Shown one piece after another: positions 10,887 through 23,366 of a stretch of DNA of 64,000 nt (within the stretch, counting starts at the first letter, position 1; each line of letters opens with the position of its first letter). The stretch is from Gracilariopsis chorda (taxonomy: Eukaryota > Rhodophyta > Florideophyceae > Gracilariales > Gracilariaceae). Made by a program: the position numbers and the translations under genes. The notes under the pieces were generated by a model, which saw nothing but the letters and a program-made list of their open reading frames with translations, did not search any database and was not told the origin of the DNA. The DNA is taken from positions 930,001 to 994,000 of the forward strand of contig NBIV01000002.1 of the NCBI GenBank assembly GCA_003194525.1, in the 5' to 3' direction.

Positions 10887-12273
10887 ATGCAGAGTGGGAA
10901 CATGGGTGAAACCGCTGCAACCGAGCATCATATGATCTCGCTCCGGGCACAAGGCCCATTGCCCAGTGCCCTTATACGCCGGGTCCCCGACTACAGGAAA
11001 TTGAACAGCAACAGGTGGAAAACATGCTGGATAAACGCGTCATTGAACCCGCTCAGTCAGCTTGGACCTCTCCAGTTGTTCCTGCTCCTAAGGCAGATAG
11101 ATCATTACGCCTTTGGGTGGACTACCGGAAGCTGAACGCAGATACAGTTCGGGCCACTTACACTTTACCACGAATGGATGAGTACATCGATATCCTAGGG
11201 GGTGCCACTGTATTCACGATGCTTGACGCCCATTGGGGATACTGGAAAGTACCCAATGTGGAGCAACACTGCGACATAGCGGCCTTTGTTGGCGATGCAA
11301 GCCTTTACCGATTCAAGCGAATACCTTTTATAGTCACCAACGCCCCGGCCACGTTCGAACTTACTTTAGGCATTATCTTGTAAATTTACAAGTGGAAGAC
11401 CTGTTTGGTCTATCTCAATGACATTATCGTTTTCTGTAAGAACATGGAAGACCATTTCAGGGACATTGAGCTCATTCTTAAGAACTCCCGGAAGCTGGAA
11501 TCACCCTGAAGCTCAAGAAATGAGAATGGTTCGCGGATAAGGTCAGGTACCTTGGACACCTGATCAAACCAGGACGACTGGGGGTTGAAGAATCCTCGAC
11601 TTTGGCAATCTGTAAAGCCGCCCCTCCCAGGACACAAACTCAATTGCGTGCCTATCTTGGCTTGTGTAATGTCTACTGACGGTTTGTCTCGCGTTACACG
11701 CATATCGCCGCGCCTCTGAACGCACTTTTGAAGAAAGGACAACCAACGCAGTTGAAGGAATTCGGGCCAGCCGTAACAGATAATTTGAACGCTCAACGGA
11801 AACGCTGGTATCAGCACCTGTATTGGCCCTCCCCAGACTCGGACTCCCTTTGGTTTGCGATACCGATGCCAGTGAGTACCAAGTAGGTTGCACGTTCTTC
11901 CAGGATTCCATGGATGGCGAACTAAAAACCTATTGGTTACTGGTCATGGTCGTTGCAGACAGCGGAACGCAACTACTCCGTCTCCAAAATGGAATGCCTT
12001 GCTTTGGTTTGGGCCCTCATGACCCTACGTCCTTACCGTCAAGCGGTACATTTCACCGTCAATACGGACCACTCGTGCGTTGGCTGGCTTCTCTGGGTAT
12101 CTGACCCATCGGAAAGTCTAATGCGCTGGCAGTCACGCCTCTCAGGGTTTCAATTTGATATCAGGTACAGAAAGGGACGTTTCGACGTCCACGCAAACAC
12201 GCGTTTGCGTTTGAATAGATTAGGACAAACGCAGAGGATTCTCGACGATGAAATCCCCTTTTTCATGACCTAA
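10887..12273 (+). pseudogene. Reverse transcriptase and RNase H of the Ty3/gypsy fossil
   Basis: Reverse transcriptase motifs are readable from about 11,015: SPVVPAPKADRSLRLWVDYR, then LPRMDEYIDILGGATVFTMLD, and a YLNDIIVFC-type active-site region near 11,410. RNase H follows from about 11,823 (VCDTDASEYQVG, then VNTDHSCV). These are the classical Ty3/gypsy signatures in the expected order. The region is broken in several places. Confidence 0.85.
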
Positions 12274-12599
12274 GACACGCTTCGTTATAACCCCAGATCC
12301 GAGGCTGGCCACGACCCACACGATGAGAACAACCTCAATTTGGACGTACTGATAACGCAGTCTACCAATACGGATTCGTCCGAACAGCTCGAGCGTATCT
12401 CGTTGGAAGAGCTCCTACGCGTGCAACATGCCAAAGCCTTCTGCACTGCAATACGCTTCCGTCTTAACGGGGTAGAGAGGTTACCTTTTTGTCTTGATGA
12501 ACAAGAGGTACTAATTAGTACTGTCGAATCATCGGATCAAATCGTGATCCAGATGTTCTGAAGAGTCGATTTTTGCATTTCGTGCACTACTCCTAGTTA

Positions 12600-13728
12600 G
12601 TTGGACACCCAGGCGGAACTAAGCTCTATCTTACGCTCAGAAGAGCCTTTTATGGGTCAAAAATGGTGATGGATTGCCATGATATTGCGAAGTTATGTAA
12701 GTCATGCGCGAAGAATCTCATAAAGGTGTGGAAAAGGAAATGGCCATTGAAACTACTCCCGATAAAGGCGCCATTAGACTAGGTCGGTATTGACATCCGA
12801 ATTGAGCTCATTCGCACAAAGCGAGGACATAAGTACTCATTGGTAATTATGGACCGCTTGTAGAGGCTCACCCGGACAGTCCCGCTCAAATGGATCTTGG
12901 CCGCAGTTATTGCGCAGGCTTTCATCCAAAAATGGGTTTATTTGTACGGTCCGACGATGAATCTGCTTTCAGATAATGGAAAGCAATTCGTTGTAAAGTT
13001 CTTGCAGGACGTGTGCCGCATTATCAGAGTGAGGAAAGTGTTTACCACGAACTACCACCCTCGAACAAACTGGCAGGTTGAACGTTTTAATCGCACACTC
13101 CTCGCCGCTCTTCCGCACTACATCACATATCACCACAAGAATTGGGATCTCTACACAGAAACAGTGTGCTATGGCTACAACACGCAGGTCCATTCGACCA
13201 CGAAGATGGCCGGCCCCCTTTGAGCTGTTTCTATCGCGCTGCCCACCAGGACTACCAGTAACGCTGGACGAAGACAGCAAATCAGACGGGCTGACAGCAG
13301 CGAAGCACCATCTTAAGTGGAGAGGCGACCTAAGAATACGGGTGGAGCAGGCTGAAAGGGAATTGGGAAAGGCCCAGGCCCGCTACGATCGGAATTACGA
13401 CGCTCGCCTGCGCCCAATAATTACGGATCTCCGCATTTGTGCTCACGTTTTCGTGCGTGTTGAACGGCGAAATGGGACGAAAGACAAAGGAAGAAGAGAC
13501 CTCCAAAGAAGGCACAAGCTATCCCCAGTAGTGTCTGGTCCGTTTGAGGTAATCGAGCTTGACTTGGAAACGGTGCTGATCCGCAGAGACGACGAAGTCG
13601 AAAGAATCTCACGCGATCGTGTGGCGACAGCCTCCGACCCTGCTCGATACGGGACCTCGGTACAAGCCCCTGCTACTAAGCGAGAGAAAATTGACCGTGT
13701 AACCAAGGAGGTGGAAGAGCGGTCATAG
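12600..13728 (+). pseudogene. Integrase of the Ty3/gypsy fossil
   Basis: A zinc-binding-like segment near 12,600-12,760 is followed by the catalytic core, with motifs such as LSDNGKQFVVKFLQDVC and the YHPRTNWQVERFNRTL stretch near 13,050-13,100, and then a C-terminal domain to 13,728 with SGPFEVIELDLETVLIRRDD, typical of the Ty3 integrase GPF/Y module. The GPF/Y module supports a chromovirus. The region is broken. Confidence 0.8.
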
Positions 13729-14463
13729 CCAGTCAGCAGTCCAGAAGTATCCGTCATTCCATCTCCCGGACGGGCCAGTGACAACCACCACCCATTAGCA
13801 CTATAAGCATTGTACCCCGTCCCATATCGGCGCGAGGTGGCCAAGTGGATAATATGCTGCAGACACGGTCTGATGCTGGCGCAGTCACACGCGACATGTC
13901 ACTGGGAAGCCCCGAGACGACCGTTCATTGATCGGTGAACAGTGGGGCAAACGCCGTTCCGCCTCCCCGCGAGGAACGCGCTCCCGTCGAGCATACAAGA
14001 GTTCGTGAAAAATATGCAACCGCTGACCGCAGCGTCAAGAAGGCTGAGGAACTTGGCCCAACTCGGATTGGAAAGGAACTACGAAAGGAGAAGATCGTGA
14101 GCACTGACCTCACACTGGTGGAAACACGGAAAACGACCCCTGGGGTCTCCGCCACCAGACAACCAGAAATTGCCGAAGCCGCTTCTCCTCGAAGCGACTC
14201 CGAGTGAAACTCGGACAATACAGAACTTCCTAGAGAGAAACAAAAGATTCGTACAGTAGCCACAAGTGCTTCTCCTTTGCCAAATCTCTCGGATACCCCG
14301 AATTCTAGCTTAATCTGAAAAAGCGCGGAAATACCTAGAGGTACAGGGACCCTCGTAAGAAAATAGGGATACCTCGGAAGGTGAAGAAACTAACTGCACC
14401 GCATTGCAAGAAGAGAATACTCCCGCCAAGAGGGATTCCTCGAACGCGCAGACACGCGAAGGC

Positions 14464-14611
14464 GTGGAGGGGTACGTTATCTATCGCATCGTCGGTAACG
14501 CTTTAGACGACGATGACCTCAAGCTGCAATATCGAGTGCGATGGTACGATTACCCGACAGAATGGACACTTGGGAACCTATCTAGAACCTACCCCGGTCG
14601 CATGTGGTGCG
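14464..14611 (+). pseudogene. Chromodomain-like end of the Ty3/gypsy pol
   Basis: A short stretch reads EGYVIYRIVGN, then LQYRVRWYDYP, then EWTLGNL. This matches the chromodomain pattern (hydrophobic-x-V-E-x-I, then L-x-Y-x-V-x-W-x-G-Y, then W-E-P-x-x-N-L). Chromodomains at the end of integrase mark chromoviruses and steer insertion to particular chromatin. About 700 bp of charged, low-similarity sequence lies between the integrase and this domain. Confidence 0.65.
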
Positions 14612-14999
14612 TTATCACTGCTGGAAGAAACTACCATTAACGGAATATCTGGTGGACGCGCTCGTCCGTTTGCTCGTGAACATGCTGGACATGGATGCCT
14701 TGGACCACCGAAATTGAACGAAAAGGACGGCTTCTGATCCCAGGAAAGGAAGTGATAGTGAAGAAGGTACAATAAGGGCGGAATTAATCTAAGTTTATTG
14801 ATCAGGGATCACCCAATGATGAGTGCAAGGAGAGTTGCAGGTCTGTCGCATAATACGCATGCCCAGGCGCCTGGCTCCGTTGGATCCTGTCCCAGGCTGT
14901 TGCGTAGCAATCCCAGCAGTTGCTGATGATCACCCCGAATTATGTTCGGTGGAAGGCCAGCTACCTCGAGCAACCGCCTCAGTAGTTCGAGCTTGGCCT

Positions 15000-16604
15000 C
15001 GTATCTCGCAGTATTCTGCTGAGATTGTGGTTAACCCAGGTTTGCAGGTTGCGGGGTCACCGCTATAGCGTCTTCTGGCATCGGAGCATCCTTCTCCATC
15101 TCGTAAGGCTCATTATTGTAATAAACGTCTTCTTTTCGGACATGTATTCCATCAACGCCGCTTCCGGCACATAGCAAGTAAGCCGAGTGGGAAGTCGCGC
15201 ACGCAGATTCTGCCACAGGTAGCGAGCTTGCTTGGATGTCATGTGCTGACGCGTTCATAGCTTATACCATATGAAGTCACTGGCTCCTGCCGCCCGTCCG
15301 AGAGAGTATTCGCGATGTCACGGGCCACTGCCACGTGCTGCTTGGTCAGCAGGAACCAAATCCCAGCTAATCTGTTCGAAGAATTTCATCAAGTGACGGA
15401 AGTACTGTTGATTGGCACGTGACCCAAGCATGGCAGATAAGTCGAGACTTCTCGCATAATCCCGACAGGGTTGACTCATTTACCACAACCTGTAGGTGTG
15501 GTATGCGTCCCAGAAGACAAATACCGCCATCTTGGCGATAAAATCGGTGGAGGCCACGACCCAGAGTCAGCAATACGGATTGTTAACTAGTTGAGATCAT
15601 AAAAACGTCAGTATTGGAGGTCACTACACAGGGTAGCCACGACAACACTCTATCGCAGCCCAGTGTTCTGGAATAGGGACGTATCGGCCCACCCGAGAAA
15701 CAGAGCGGACACGATTCACTTCGACCATTTGGTATGGGACCAAATATCCCATTCTGGACCTGGTTCAACGTTCCCAACGGGAAACATCCTAGAAGGGGAT
15801 GTCACGTATGCGAACGTAGTCGAATTCGCGGGCAGCAGTGGTTGTTAGAAGCACAAGGCATCCTGTTGCACATGGTGGATAACCCACCAACGGCTTGTTC
15901 GGAGTTTGCCAAGTGTCTCCACGTAGGCGTATGCTTCGCAGTTTGTTCTGGCCACCCAAATATCGAATGACCATGCGTCGTCCAGCAGGACTGCCCCGAT
16001 AACTCGTCGTACTTGCTGCTAGATCAGGTTCGTGAACTGGACACGCGCTTCGCCAGTGCGCTGGTTTCGAAACCGCGCTATCGCGTTATCCGGAAGCACA
16101 CAGTGCGCGAGCCAGTCGTCAGTGCAAACCACACAAAGTGGGAGTACATCGGGAAGACGCCCGGCCACCACATACTGGTTGATGAAATTCTCATCTCGCA
16201 CGGAATGGGGATAAAACCACGGTGCTTCGGCGAAGAATTCGGGGTTGTTGGTCGGGTTTTGGCCCGCGCAGTCCACCGGAGGCGGGAATGTTCGCTGTTG
16301 ACGGCCTTGAGGAGGGCGGATTACCGCAGTGTTTGAGATTTACGTCGGTACGAAAGGCGGCGTCTGAGGCAGTAGTGCCGTCTGAGAAGTTGGTACTAAA
16401 CCGAAAGTCGACGGAGATGGCTGCGCTTGTTGCTGTAGAGAAGGTTGGTTAAAAGATGTGTTCATCATTGGGCAAAGAGAAGAGTTCTCAAGAAAGTTGG
16501 TCAACCATCTGTTGGATCGATCCGAAGATACCGGGGGTGACCCCCTTTTTCGGCGCTTATATAGGCAATTTCTTCGGCAAGCTTCGCTCAGAAAAGGGGT
16601 TATA
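15000..16604 (-). other. Antisense coding-like stretch between pol and 3' LTR
   Basis: Between the chromodomain and the 3' LTR the minus strand shows protein-like open stretches, the clearest at 16,633-16,340 (rich in Pro, Gln and Ser) and 16,276-16,019. The plus strand shows nothing comparable. Extra antisense frames in this position are known from some plant Ty3/gypsy elements. I recognise no domain. The stretch is broken like the rest of the element. Confidence 0.35.
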
Positions 16605-17166
16605 TGTGGCGTCAGAAGTATTTGGCGTTCCAAGGCACACTTTTTGCCTAAATCGCTGACAAAGATTCATACGAAGACGGTAATTCCAGGCAGGCGGGGG
16701 TACCCATATAGGCTATCGGGGGATGCACTGGGTGATGCCGCTCATATGTGGATTGTACCACTAGTTTGGTTGTCACACAGTAGGTGCTTGCCACAGCAAA
16801 CACCCTTGTAATATCTAGATATTTTATGATTAGCAGTACCTAGGAGCGGCCGTCCGTGCAGTACTTAGTCGCCGACGCTTGGGTCTCCTCAGAAAACGGA
16901 CGGACAAGGAGGGCATGAACCCATGTCCCTAGTCTTGGATCCTTACTCAGAATTCCGAAACTAGTCCATGACATGCGGCTTCCTGTGCCCTTCCAAGCGC
17001 ATCACTCGCCAACCGCTCATCCATGATTACACGTTCCACTGCGTACGGTTGTTCGGGATATCTATAGGACATTCACCGCCACAAGTGGCACCCCTTCGTA
17101 TAGGGTTATTTGTGCAGATCACCTCGAGCTACGGAATCTCTCTAGGGAAGTAATGGTGATACAACA
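16605..17166 (+). repeat. 3' LTR of the Ty3/gypsy fossil
   Basis: This 562-bp LTR opens TGTGGCGTCAG and closes GATACAACA, and aligns with 171-799. A purine-rich run, AGAAAAGGGG (16,590-16,599), stands just before it and fits a polypurine tract for plus-strand priming. Confidence 0.85.
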
Positions 17167-17408
17167 CAGGTGAAGGATCTCCATTCGCCACAGATGTTCA
17201 AGTAACATACTGGGTTCTTGACGATGGTCATCCATCGCGACGTTGGAAGATTCTTCAGCCCATTTTTACACTTTGACAAGCGAATCGGGCTTCAGGATAG
17301 AAATTTCCTCATCAGATACGGGAAGCTCCTGTATTATGGATTACCCAAACACCAGATGCCATGGAAGATTCTTTGAATTGTGGAGGGGATCTTTTTCTGT
17401 GGTGAATC

Positions 17409-17690
17409 TTAGATAGCGCACTTGCTAGTGTTGGTCTTTCGCTGTTCTTTGGGTATGACCAAAGATCTCATCCATGACGTTTTCATTGGGGGCTCCGAAG
17501 CCCTAATGAGTACAAGGTTAAGATTATGGAGCTCTTCGAGCCCGTTGTTGTCAACAAGAACCGTGCTATTGGGTGCTTCAGTGCTCAGCATTTTAAAAGG
17601 TCCTTTCACCTTCCAGCGGCGGTTTCCTGAGATCTTCTCACCTGGTACCTCTGCTTGCTTGAGATCCAGATTCCGGCAATAGCCTTGACA
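17409..17690 (-). pseudogene. Fragment of another Ty3-type integrase
   Basis: The minus strand reads RRWKVKGPFKMLSTE and then EELHNLNLVLIRAS. This matches the end of Ty3-type integrases (K-x-RW-x-GPF-x-V, then a V-H-x-S-R-L strand). It lies outside the 3' LTR and in the opposite orientation to the large element, so it comes from a different copy. Only a few hundred bases are preserved. Sequence between 17,690 and 18,000 shows nothing I can name. Confidence 0.55.
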
Positions 17691-17999
17691 TTGTTAAGCT
17701 TACTTCCGGAATCTGCCGTGTGCTCACGGACTGCATAGTAATTTGTGATTTCAGAAGGTGCGCACAAAAGAGGGGGGGGAGTAATAGCTGGACAAAATCC
17801 AAAGAAAACGTTCTATCTCCGTCCCCTGACTGGCTTGAGAGCCGTTTTCGTGTCAAAAGAAGCGTTACAGTCCGGTTATGTCAGGACCGGAATATGAGAC
17901 TGAGTAGCATAGAGACAAATAACAAGAGGCCAAAAAAACCATTCGTCCGTCTGATAATAAAAAGCGGCAAGTGATCAGGCAGGCATGGCGCACTGGCCA

Positions 18000-19540
18000 A
18001 ACAGAAAGCCCTTTATTTGAATGCCAACGCGCTCGACACGTCAGGGAAACCTTTGCCTTCTAGCCGCGGCTCAAACTCTTGCTATCACGTACTTCAAAGA
18101 CATCGGGCGCTTTCTTTCTTTGAACAACTCGACGCTTGTGCCACACAACATAGCCCGAACACGAAAACGCTCCGCATAGAATCGCTCCGCTGCCTGCAAG
18201 TGAGCTTGTAAACGTCCATCCGCTGCAAGAGCTCGCTGTTACTGTTTTCGTTGCTCTTGTGCGCGTTTCTCCACCAACGCTGCTCGTTTAGACAGTGCCA
18301 TGTCCATGACTTTGTCCAACGTCATTACGCAGACGTTCGTGGTCTCAACGTAGCCACAGTTCAATAATTAAGTAACAATCCAGAGCGACGAAAACTTGCC
18401 TAAATTACATCTCTATTGAACGCACTGTAGTACGCTTCACGCAGCATAGATATAAACGAAAACGAGTCAATAGTAGCATCAAAATTGTCCAAAGAAGGCA
18501 CCATTCCTGAAGTATGGGCGGGCAGGCTGTGAACAATTATACTGTTCTCATAAAAGAGTTCCAATAATTCTATAGAAATATGTGCCCTGTACGCATCGAA
18601 CACCAAAAGAACGTTTCGGCGGTTAGCAGTCAAACCTTTGACATACCATACAAATTCTGTGACCATGAATAAAAGTTGACACTGTTCACACCATTATTAT
18701 CAGCTCTAATAGCAAACACAGTGCCCCGCGGTAAATTAACAGAGGTGTTTCTTGAACGTCTATACCATTGCGGAGAACAATGCGGTAGGGTAAACGATTA
18801 CATTCTAATGCAGACAGAAGTAGGCAGGTGTCTTCTGCCGCGCTTACAACGGGCACACATTTCACCGGTGTTTGTATCCAAACTCATTCATGACTATATA
18901 TCGTGGTCCTCATTTGGTGAAAAGTCGCCGGAGAGACGTCACCGCAAGTAAAATCGTTGTCGGGTGTCACTCTGATTTCATCCAGATTAAAAACTCGACA
19001 TTCATCAACATCGTTCTCCTCTACCAATTTTGTCACCATCGCGAAATGGTGTGTCAATGTTTTGGCGTTGATTGCTGTAAACCACCTGTTCGTTGTTTGG
19101 TTTCTTGGGATAATGGATGTAAGAAACTTATTTTGTCGGCGTGGCGCTGAAAAACGTTCTGGAGAAAGTAGTCACAGATTTCTTTGCATTTGAATGGTAA
19201 AGATGGCAATAGTTCAGGCGGTATCCTTCTGTAAAATGTATGAATGGCCTCACACAAATGATGAATTGTTAGCAGTATGTTTTAGCGGCAAAACGTGAAA
19301 GAAGAGACACAATACATTGTTCTATTTGTTTAGTTAATCTTCGACATCTACCAGGGTTTGAATTGCGATAATGTTGTCAGCTGTAATGTAGTGTTGCTCT
19401 TGGAATGCCATATTGATTTTCTATCACCCATTACAGCTTGCCAGATTCCAAAGCGGCGAGTACTGCTGCAATAACAGGCTCAATGATCCTTTTGGGTGGG
19501 GGTGTAATTGTCTTGTGAAGGACTGTAACGGGAATATATC
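18000..19540 (-). pseudogene. pogo-like (Tc1/mariner superfamily) transposase relic
   Basis: The minus strand first shows a helix-turn-helix-like start (LESGKL, then WVIENQYGIPRATLHYS, about 19,460-19,380), then a piece at 19,257-19,054, then the DDE domain. The first catalytic Asp is in FNLDEIRVT (near 18,980), the second in LLVFDAYRAHIS (near 18,590), the third in PAHTSGMVPSLDN (near 18,490). The second and third are 35 residues apart, as expected for pogo/CENP-B-like DDE enzymes. Stops interrupt the gene, one just after LESGKL. The copia fossil at 19,589 interrupts its upstream part, as the same minus-strand frame resumes beyond 24,861. A further coding-like tail reaches about 18,000. No terminal inverted repeats were found. 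Confidence 0.7.
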
Positions 19541-19588
19541 TCCCTCGGTGGAGCATGCACAGCAATGGCGGTGATTTGCATCCAGTTG

Positions 19589-19678
19589 TGTCAAACAGCA
19601 TTACAGTATACCAACCATACATAAGCTAGACGACGACGGACGACGAAGTAAAGAGATAGTCAATGCCTCTCACTCACA
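19589..19678 (+). repeat. 5' LTR (90 bp) of the copia fossil
   Basis: It starts TGTCAAACAGC, ends CTCACTCACA, and is preceded by the target duplication AGTTG. The gag frame opens inside it, at 19,663. Confidence 0.9.
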
Positions 19679-21066
19679 GGTTATGGGCAAACGCTACATG
19701 CGCCATTAACTTCCACCGCGCCTGCCCCATCCCACCCAGGCCCATAAAGGCTCCCCCAACCGCACGAGGAGCACGGAAACTAGGCCGGGACCTCCGCAAG
19801 AATCCTCACATACAAGAACTCTACACCAACGCCATACTCAGTCAAGACGATAACCAAATACCACGCAACACCACCCAACTTACCACACCTTCCATCGCAG
19901 TCATGGAATCAGGCAAAGCACCCAGAGTACCAGACCTGGACACTTCCAACTACGCCTTGTGGTACTTAGCACTCAAAACATACGTGGCCATCATCGACGC
20001 GCTCCCCCACCTCCAACAAAACCCACCCGTTCTCACAGACTCCAATGTTCAGAAAATGTACCACAACAAGCAAAACTGCTTGTTAGCTGCCGTATTAGGC
20101 AGCTTTCCCATAGATATTCTCGGTCTACTCCTAGTGCCTGAAGACGAACCGACACCTCACGACCTAGTGGAACGAATCATTCAGCACATCAATCAGTCCA
20201 CAAAAGACGATCACCAGTTCTTGAAAGCAGAAGCTGAAAACATCACGTACGACGAAGAATCTCCAATCGAAGCATACTTAGCGGAACACACTAAAGTCAG
20301 GCAACACATGATTGCGGCGAAATATCCTGGAATCGGAGATGAGGAAACAACTGCCAACTTCATAATCGCTAGACTCAAATCTTCTCCGACTCTCGCCACC
20401 ATCCTAGCACCCATACTGGCCAACAAACCGACTACACTCAAGACCTTTACTCGCGTATTCAAATTGCTGGCCACCCTTTACCGCCCCGCTTACAGCGGAC
20501 CCCGCATCCCCACAGGTACACCAAGAATCAACGGAGACTATGGACCAATCCCCACACAATTCACCTCACGGCAACACTTCAACCGCCCACCATATCTAGG
20601 AAAAAGGATCCCATACCACCAACTATGTGCATACCACAAAGCACTTGGCAGAGAATGCAATCACACAGACGCCCAATTTAGGGACCCCAATCACCCCGAG
20701 AATCGCACAGGCAAACCCCAAGCCAATATCGCACATGCTGGCCCGGCATATCAACCACAGCACCAGTATGCATACCAGCCAATCGCATACTCACCACTTC
20801 AGCCGCCACCAGCAATGGCACCCAACCAAATCGATGTCACCTCGGAAATTGGCAGCGAGGCCAATGGTAATTTCATCCTCAACAGCGGCGCCCATCGCAC
20901 GCATCTCACGCGCCCCACACCCACCATCCATAATACAGCCACAGAACTCCTAACTCATTCCACCACGCATCAGCCGACACGATACAAACATCATGGAATC
21001 ATCCACTTGCACAAGAACAGGAATAAGACGATTCAAACGCACGCCGTTGCCAACCACCACATCTGA
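19663..21066 (+). pseudogene. gag and start of protease of the copia fossil
   Basis: A 467-codon open stretch. The middle part (about residues 85-290) has the helical pattern of copia Gag proteins, with LDTSNYALWYLALKTY near its start (compare the family's L-x-G-x-N-Y-x-x-W). Further on there is a Cys/His-rich stretch, LCAYHKALGRECNH, and then a protease-like segment with NFILNSGAHRTHLT. It is the longest surviving piece of the element. Confidence 0.75.
19679..19688 (+). promoter_or_regulatory. Likely copia-type primer binding site
   Basis: Immediately after the LTR stands GGTTATGGGC. Drosophila copia has the same kind of site, which pairs with the anticodon region of the initiator methionine tRNA rather than with its 3' end. 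The match is short and recalled from memory. Confidence 0.5.
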
Positions 21067-21449
21067 CACAATCTTCTCTCAGTACATGATTTAGCATGTC
21101 GCTATGGCAGAGTATCCTTCACGCGAACCGAAAGCAGCATTTGGGACACCACTCAATCACCGCCAGTTCTGCTCGGCACAGCTCACTGGAATGGCAATCA
21201 CTACCAACTCAACTGCAACATATTGCACAACATCTCATCTCACACAGCACGCACGTTCCCCCGCTCCTGCCGTAAACGAACATTACCTCCCTCACGCACC
21301 CATCGTCCCACGCGCCAGCCTTCCAAGACACGAATACCACCGCCACCCACGGGCAAGTCGAAAACCCCACCCATATCCCCCACGCACTCTCACAAGGTCC
21401 CCACCCCTACCCCCCACAGACTATCAAACCCCATCAAAGCACGACACAA

Positions 21450-22300
21450 CAGCATAGTACAACTCGAAGCCCAAAAATGGCAACTGAAAATCAACCACGC
21501 GCATCCGGGCAAATTACACCTCACGGCCGCCGAACGCCTAGTACCCACCATGCCATCGAAACTAACCATTGACATCAAACTCACCTGCAGTGCGTGCGAA
21601 CACGCTAAGCTTTACCCCTCGCCGCACAAAAGAAAACAGCACGCTTACCGTCCAGGCGCTTACGTCAGCTCAGACACGTGGGGCCCTGTGAAACCCACCT
21701 CGGCACACGGCAACAACCACATGTTTCTGATCGTATGTGCAGCGAGCAAGATTGCCTTCGCGCATTTTGTACGGGAACGCAAACAAATCCCTCCATATAC
21801 AGATCAAACTCTCCATCATATCCGACATCGCATGCACCATCCCATTCAGCACTTTCGCTGCGACAATGCAAAAGAATACTAATCCACAACAATGCACCAA
21901 ATATACAACAAGCACGGAGTACAACTCCATTTCCGCACACAACACCAACCTCAAGAGAACCGCATAGCCGAACGACTAAATCGCACCATCATGGAATCAG
22001 TACGTGCACTACTCAAGACGGCAGGCCTAGATGATACGTACTGGGAAGATGCCGCACGCGACACAGTCTTCAAATACAATTTGATGCACCACGACGAGAC
22101 CGACAGCTCAACCTACGCCTTTTGGTACCACAAGACCCCAACTCTCAAGCACAGATACATATTTGGCCAAATAGGCACCATCCCCGTGTATGGACCCAAA
22201 AAGAAGTTAGAACCTGGGGCCGATCCTGCCCGATATATGTATGCCACTTTGTTAACCCAGATAGTGGTCCTGAATCTCCGAACACGTCAATACCAGAACA
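21450..22300 (+). pseudogene. Integrase of the copia fossil
   Basis: Readable pieces include the zinc-binding part (H-x-x-H-P-G-K-L then CSACEHAK, 21,490-21,610), a core segment with SDTWGPV and later FRCDNAKEY, and then QPQENRIAERLNRTIMESVR near 21,950. This set and order is typical of Ty1/copia integrase. The region is broken. Confidence 0.8.
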
Positions 22301-22439
22301 TATGAGCCAGCGACTTCCATCTGTACACCAAATCTACCGACACCACTGCCACAGAACCTACGGCATTCATTGCACGCACACCTCACAAACAACCCATCCC
22401 TCGTGAAATAACCATCGACACCACACCACCTGCCAATCT

Positions 22440-23361
22440 AGCGCAAGGTCGTATGTATCCCGACGCACAGGCCTGGCGACAGGCCCATGACGACGAAATG
22501 GACAACCCGGACAATCACAGCACCATTAAATGGTTGCCAGCTCATCACCGGCCACCACTCAAAGCAGTCATACCGCTCATGATGCTATACAGGTACAAAC
22601 GGGCCGCCGAAGGACACATAATAGAGCACAAGTCCCGCTGCAATTTGCGTGGCGATCTAATGAAACCCGGGTTGCACTACTGCCCACAGCACACGACAAA
22701 ATTCACCGCAGACCGCACGACAAAACCCATGATCATAGCATTACATGCTTCAATCACACTACCCCTGGAACATTTTGACATTACCTCCACCTACCTTCGT
22801 GAGCGCTTTCAACACGATCGGCCTATATATATTAAACAAATACAAAGGTTTAACGGAACTTACAAGCATTCTGGCCAATATGGCGAACTCATCGGCAACT
22901 TATACGGATCACCTCCTGCAGCATACTACAATAACCACGGTCTCAAACAATTCCTTACAAGCATCGACTTGAAGGCCTCCGAGCACGCTCCCTGCCTCTA
23001 TATTCACAAAGAAGACACCAGTTATATCGTCATCAGCACCACCATTGACGATGTCTTGGTCCTAGCTTCCCCCCAATACCTTATAGACAAACTTTACACC
23101 CAACTGCTGGGAAAATACAAAATCAAACGACTGGGTACTCCGCAACGTTTCCTCAACTGGACTATCACGCCGATCAAGGACGGGACAAACCTCTCGCAAC
23201 CAGATGCCATTGACACGATTCTACACCAAACCGGGATGCAAAATTGCAACCCCACACAGACTCCCTACAACAACCTCACAGTTATCGATCAACAGCCCTC
23301 CATCAAACTAATCAAAGTCGAAGAAACAACGCGATATCGACAGGTTCTCTGTGAAATTCGT
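22440..23361 (+). pseudogene. Reverse transcriptase of the copia fossil
   Basis: The stretch contains PLEHFDITSTYL, IYIKQIQRF, LYGSPPAAYYNN and the active-site region TTIDDVLVLASPQ, followed by LGKYKIKRLGTPQRFLNWTI. These are the ordered motifs of copia reverse transcriptase. The RNase H part resumes beyond the inserted solo LTR, from about 24,055. Confidence 0.85.
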
Positions 23362-23366
23362 TATAT

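Larger units (their letters stand above)
171..17166 (+). mobile_element. Ty3/gypsy LTR retrotransposon fossil (chromovirus type)
   Basis: A long retroelement bounded by two related LTRs, both starting TGTGGC and ending in CA. Reading left to right on the plus strand there is a gag region with a CCHC knuckle, a retropepsin-like region, reverse transcriptase, RNase H, integrase and then a chromodomain-like segment. That pol order (integrase last) plus the chromodomain is the hallmark of Ty3/gypsy chromoviruses. About 6 kb of unrelated DNA (hairpin repeat, Helitron, 68-bp array) sits between gag and protease, so the element itself is about 11 kb. The element is broken, with well over ten breaks. 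The LTRs differ at about 30 of the first 190 positions compared by eye, so it is an old insertion. The 5-bp target duplication expected for this family is not visible. Confidence 0.85.
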
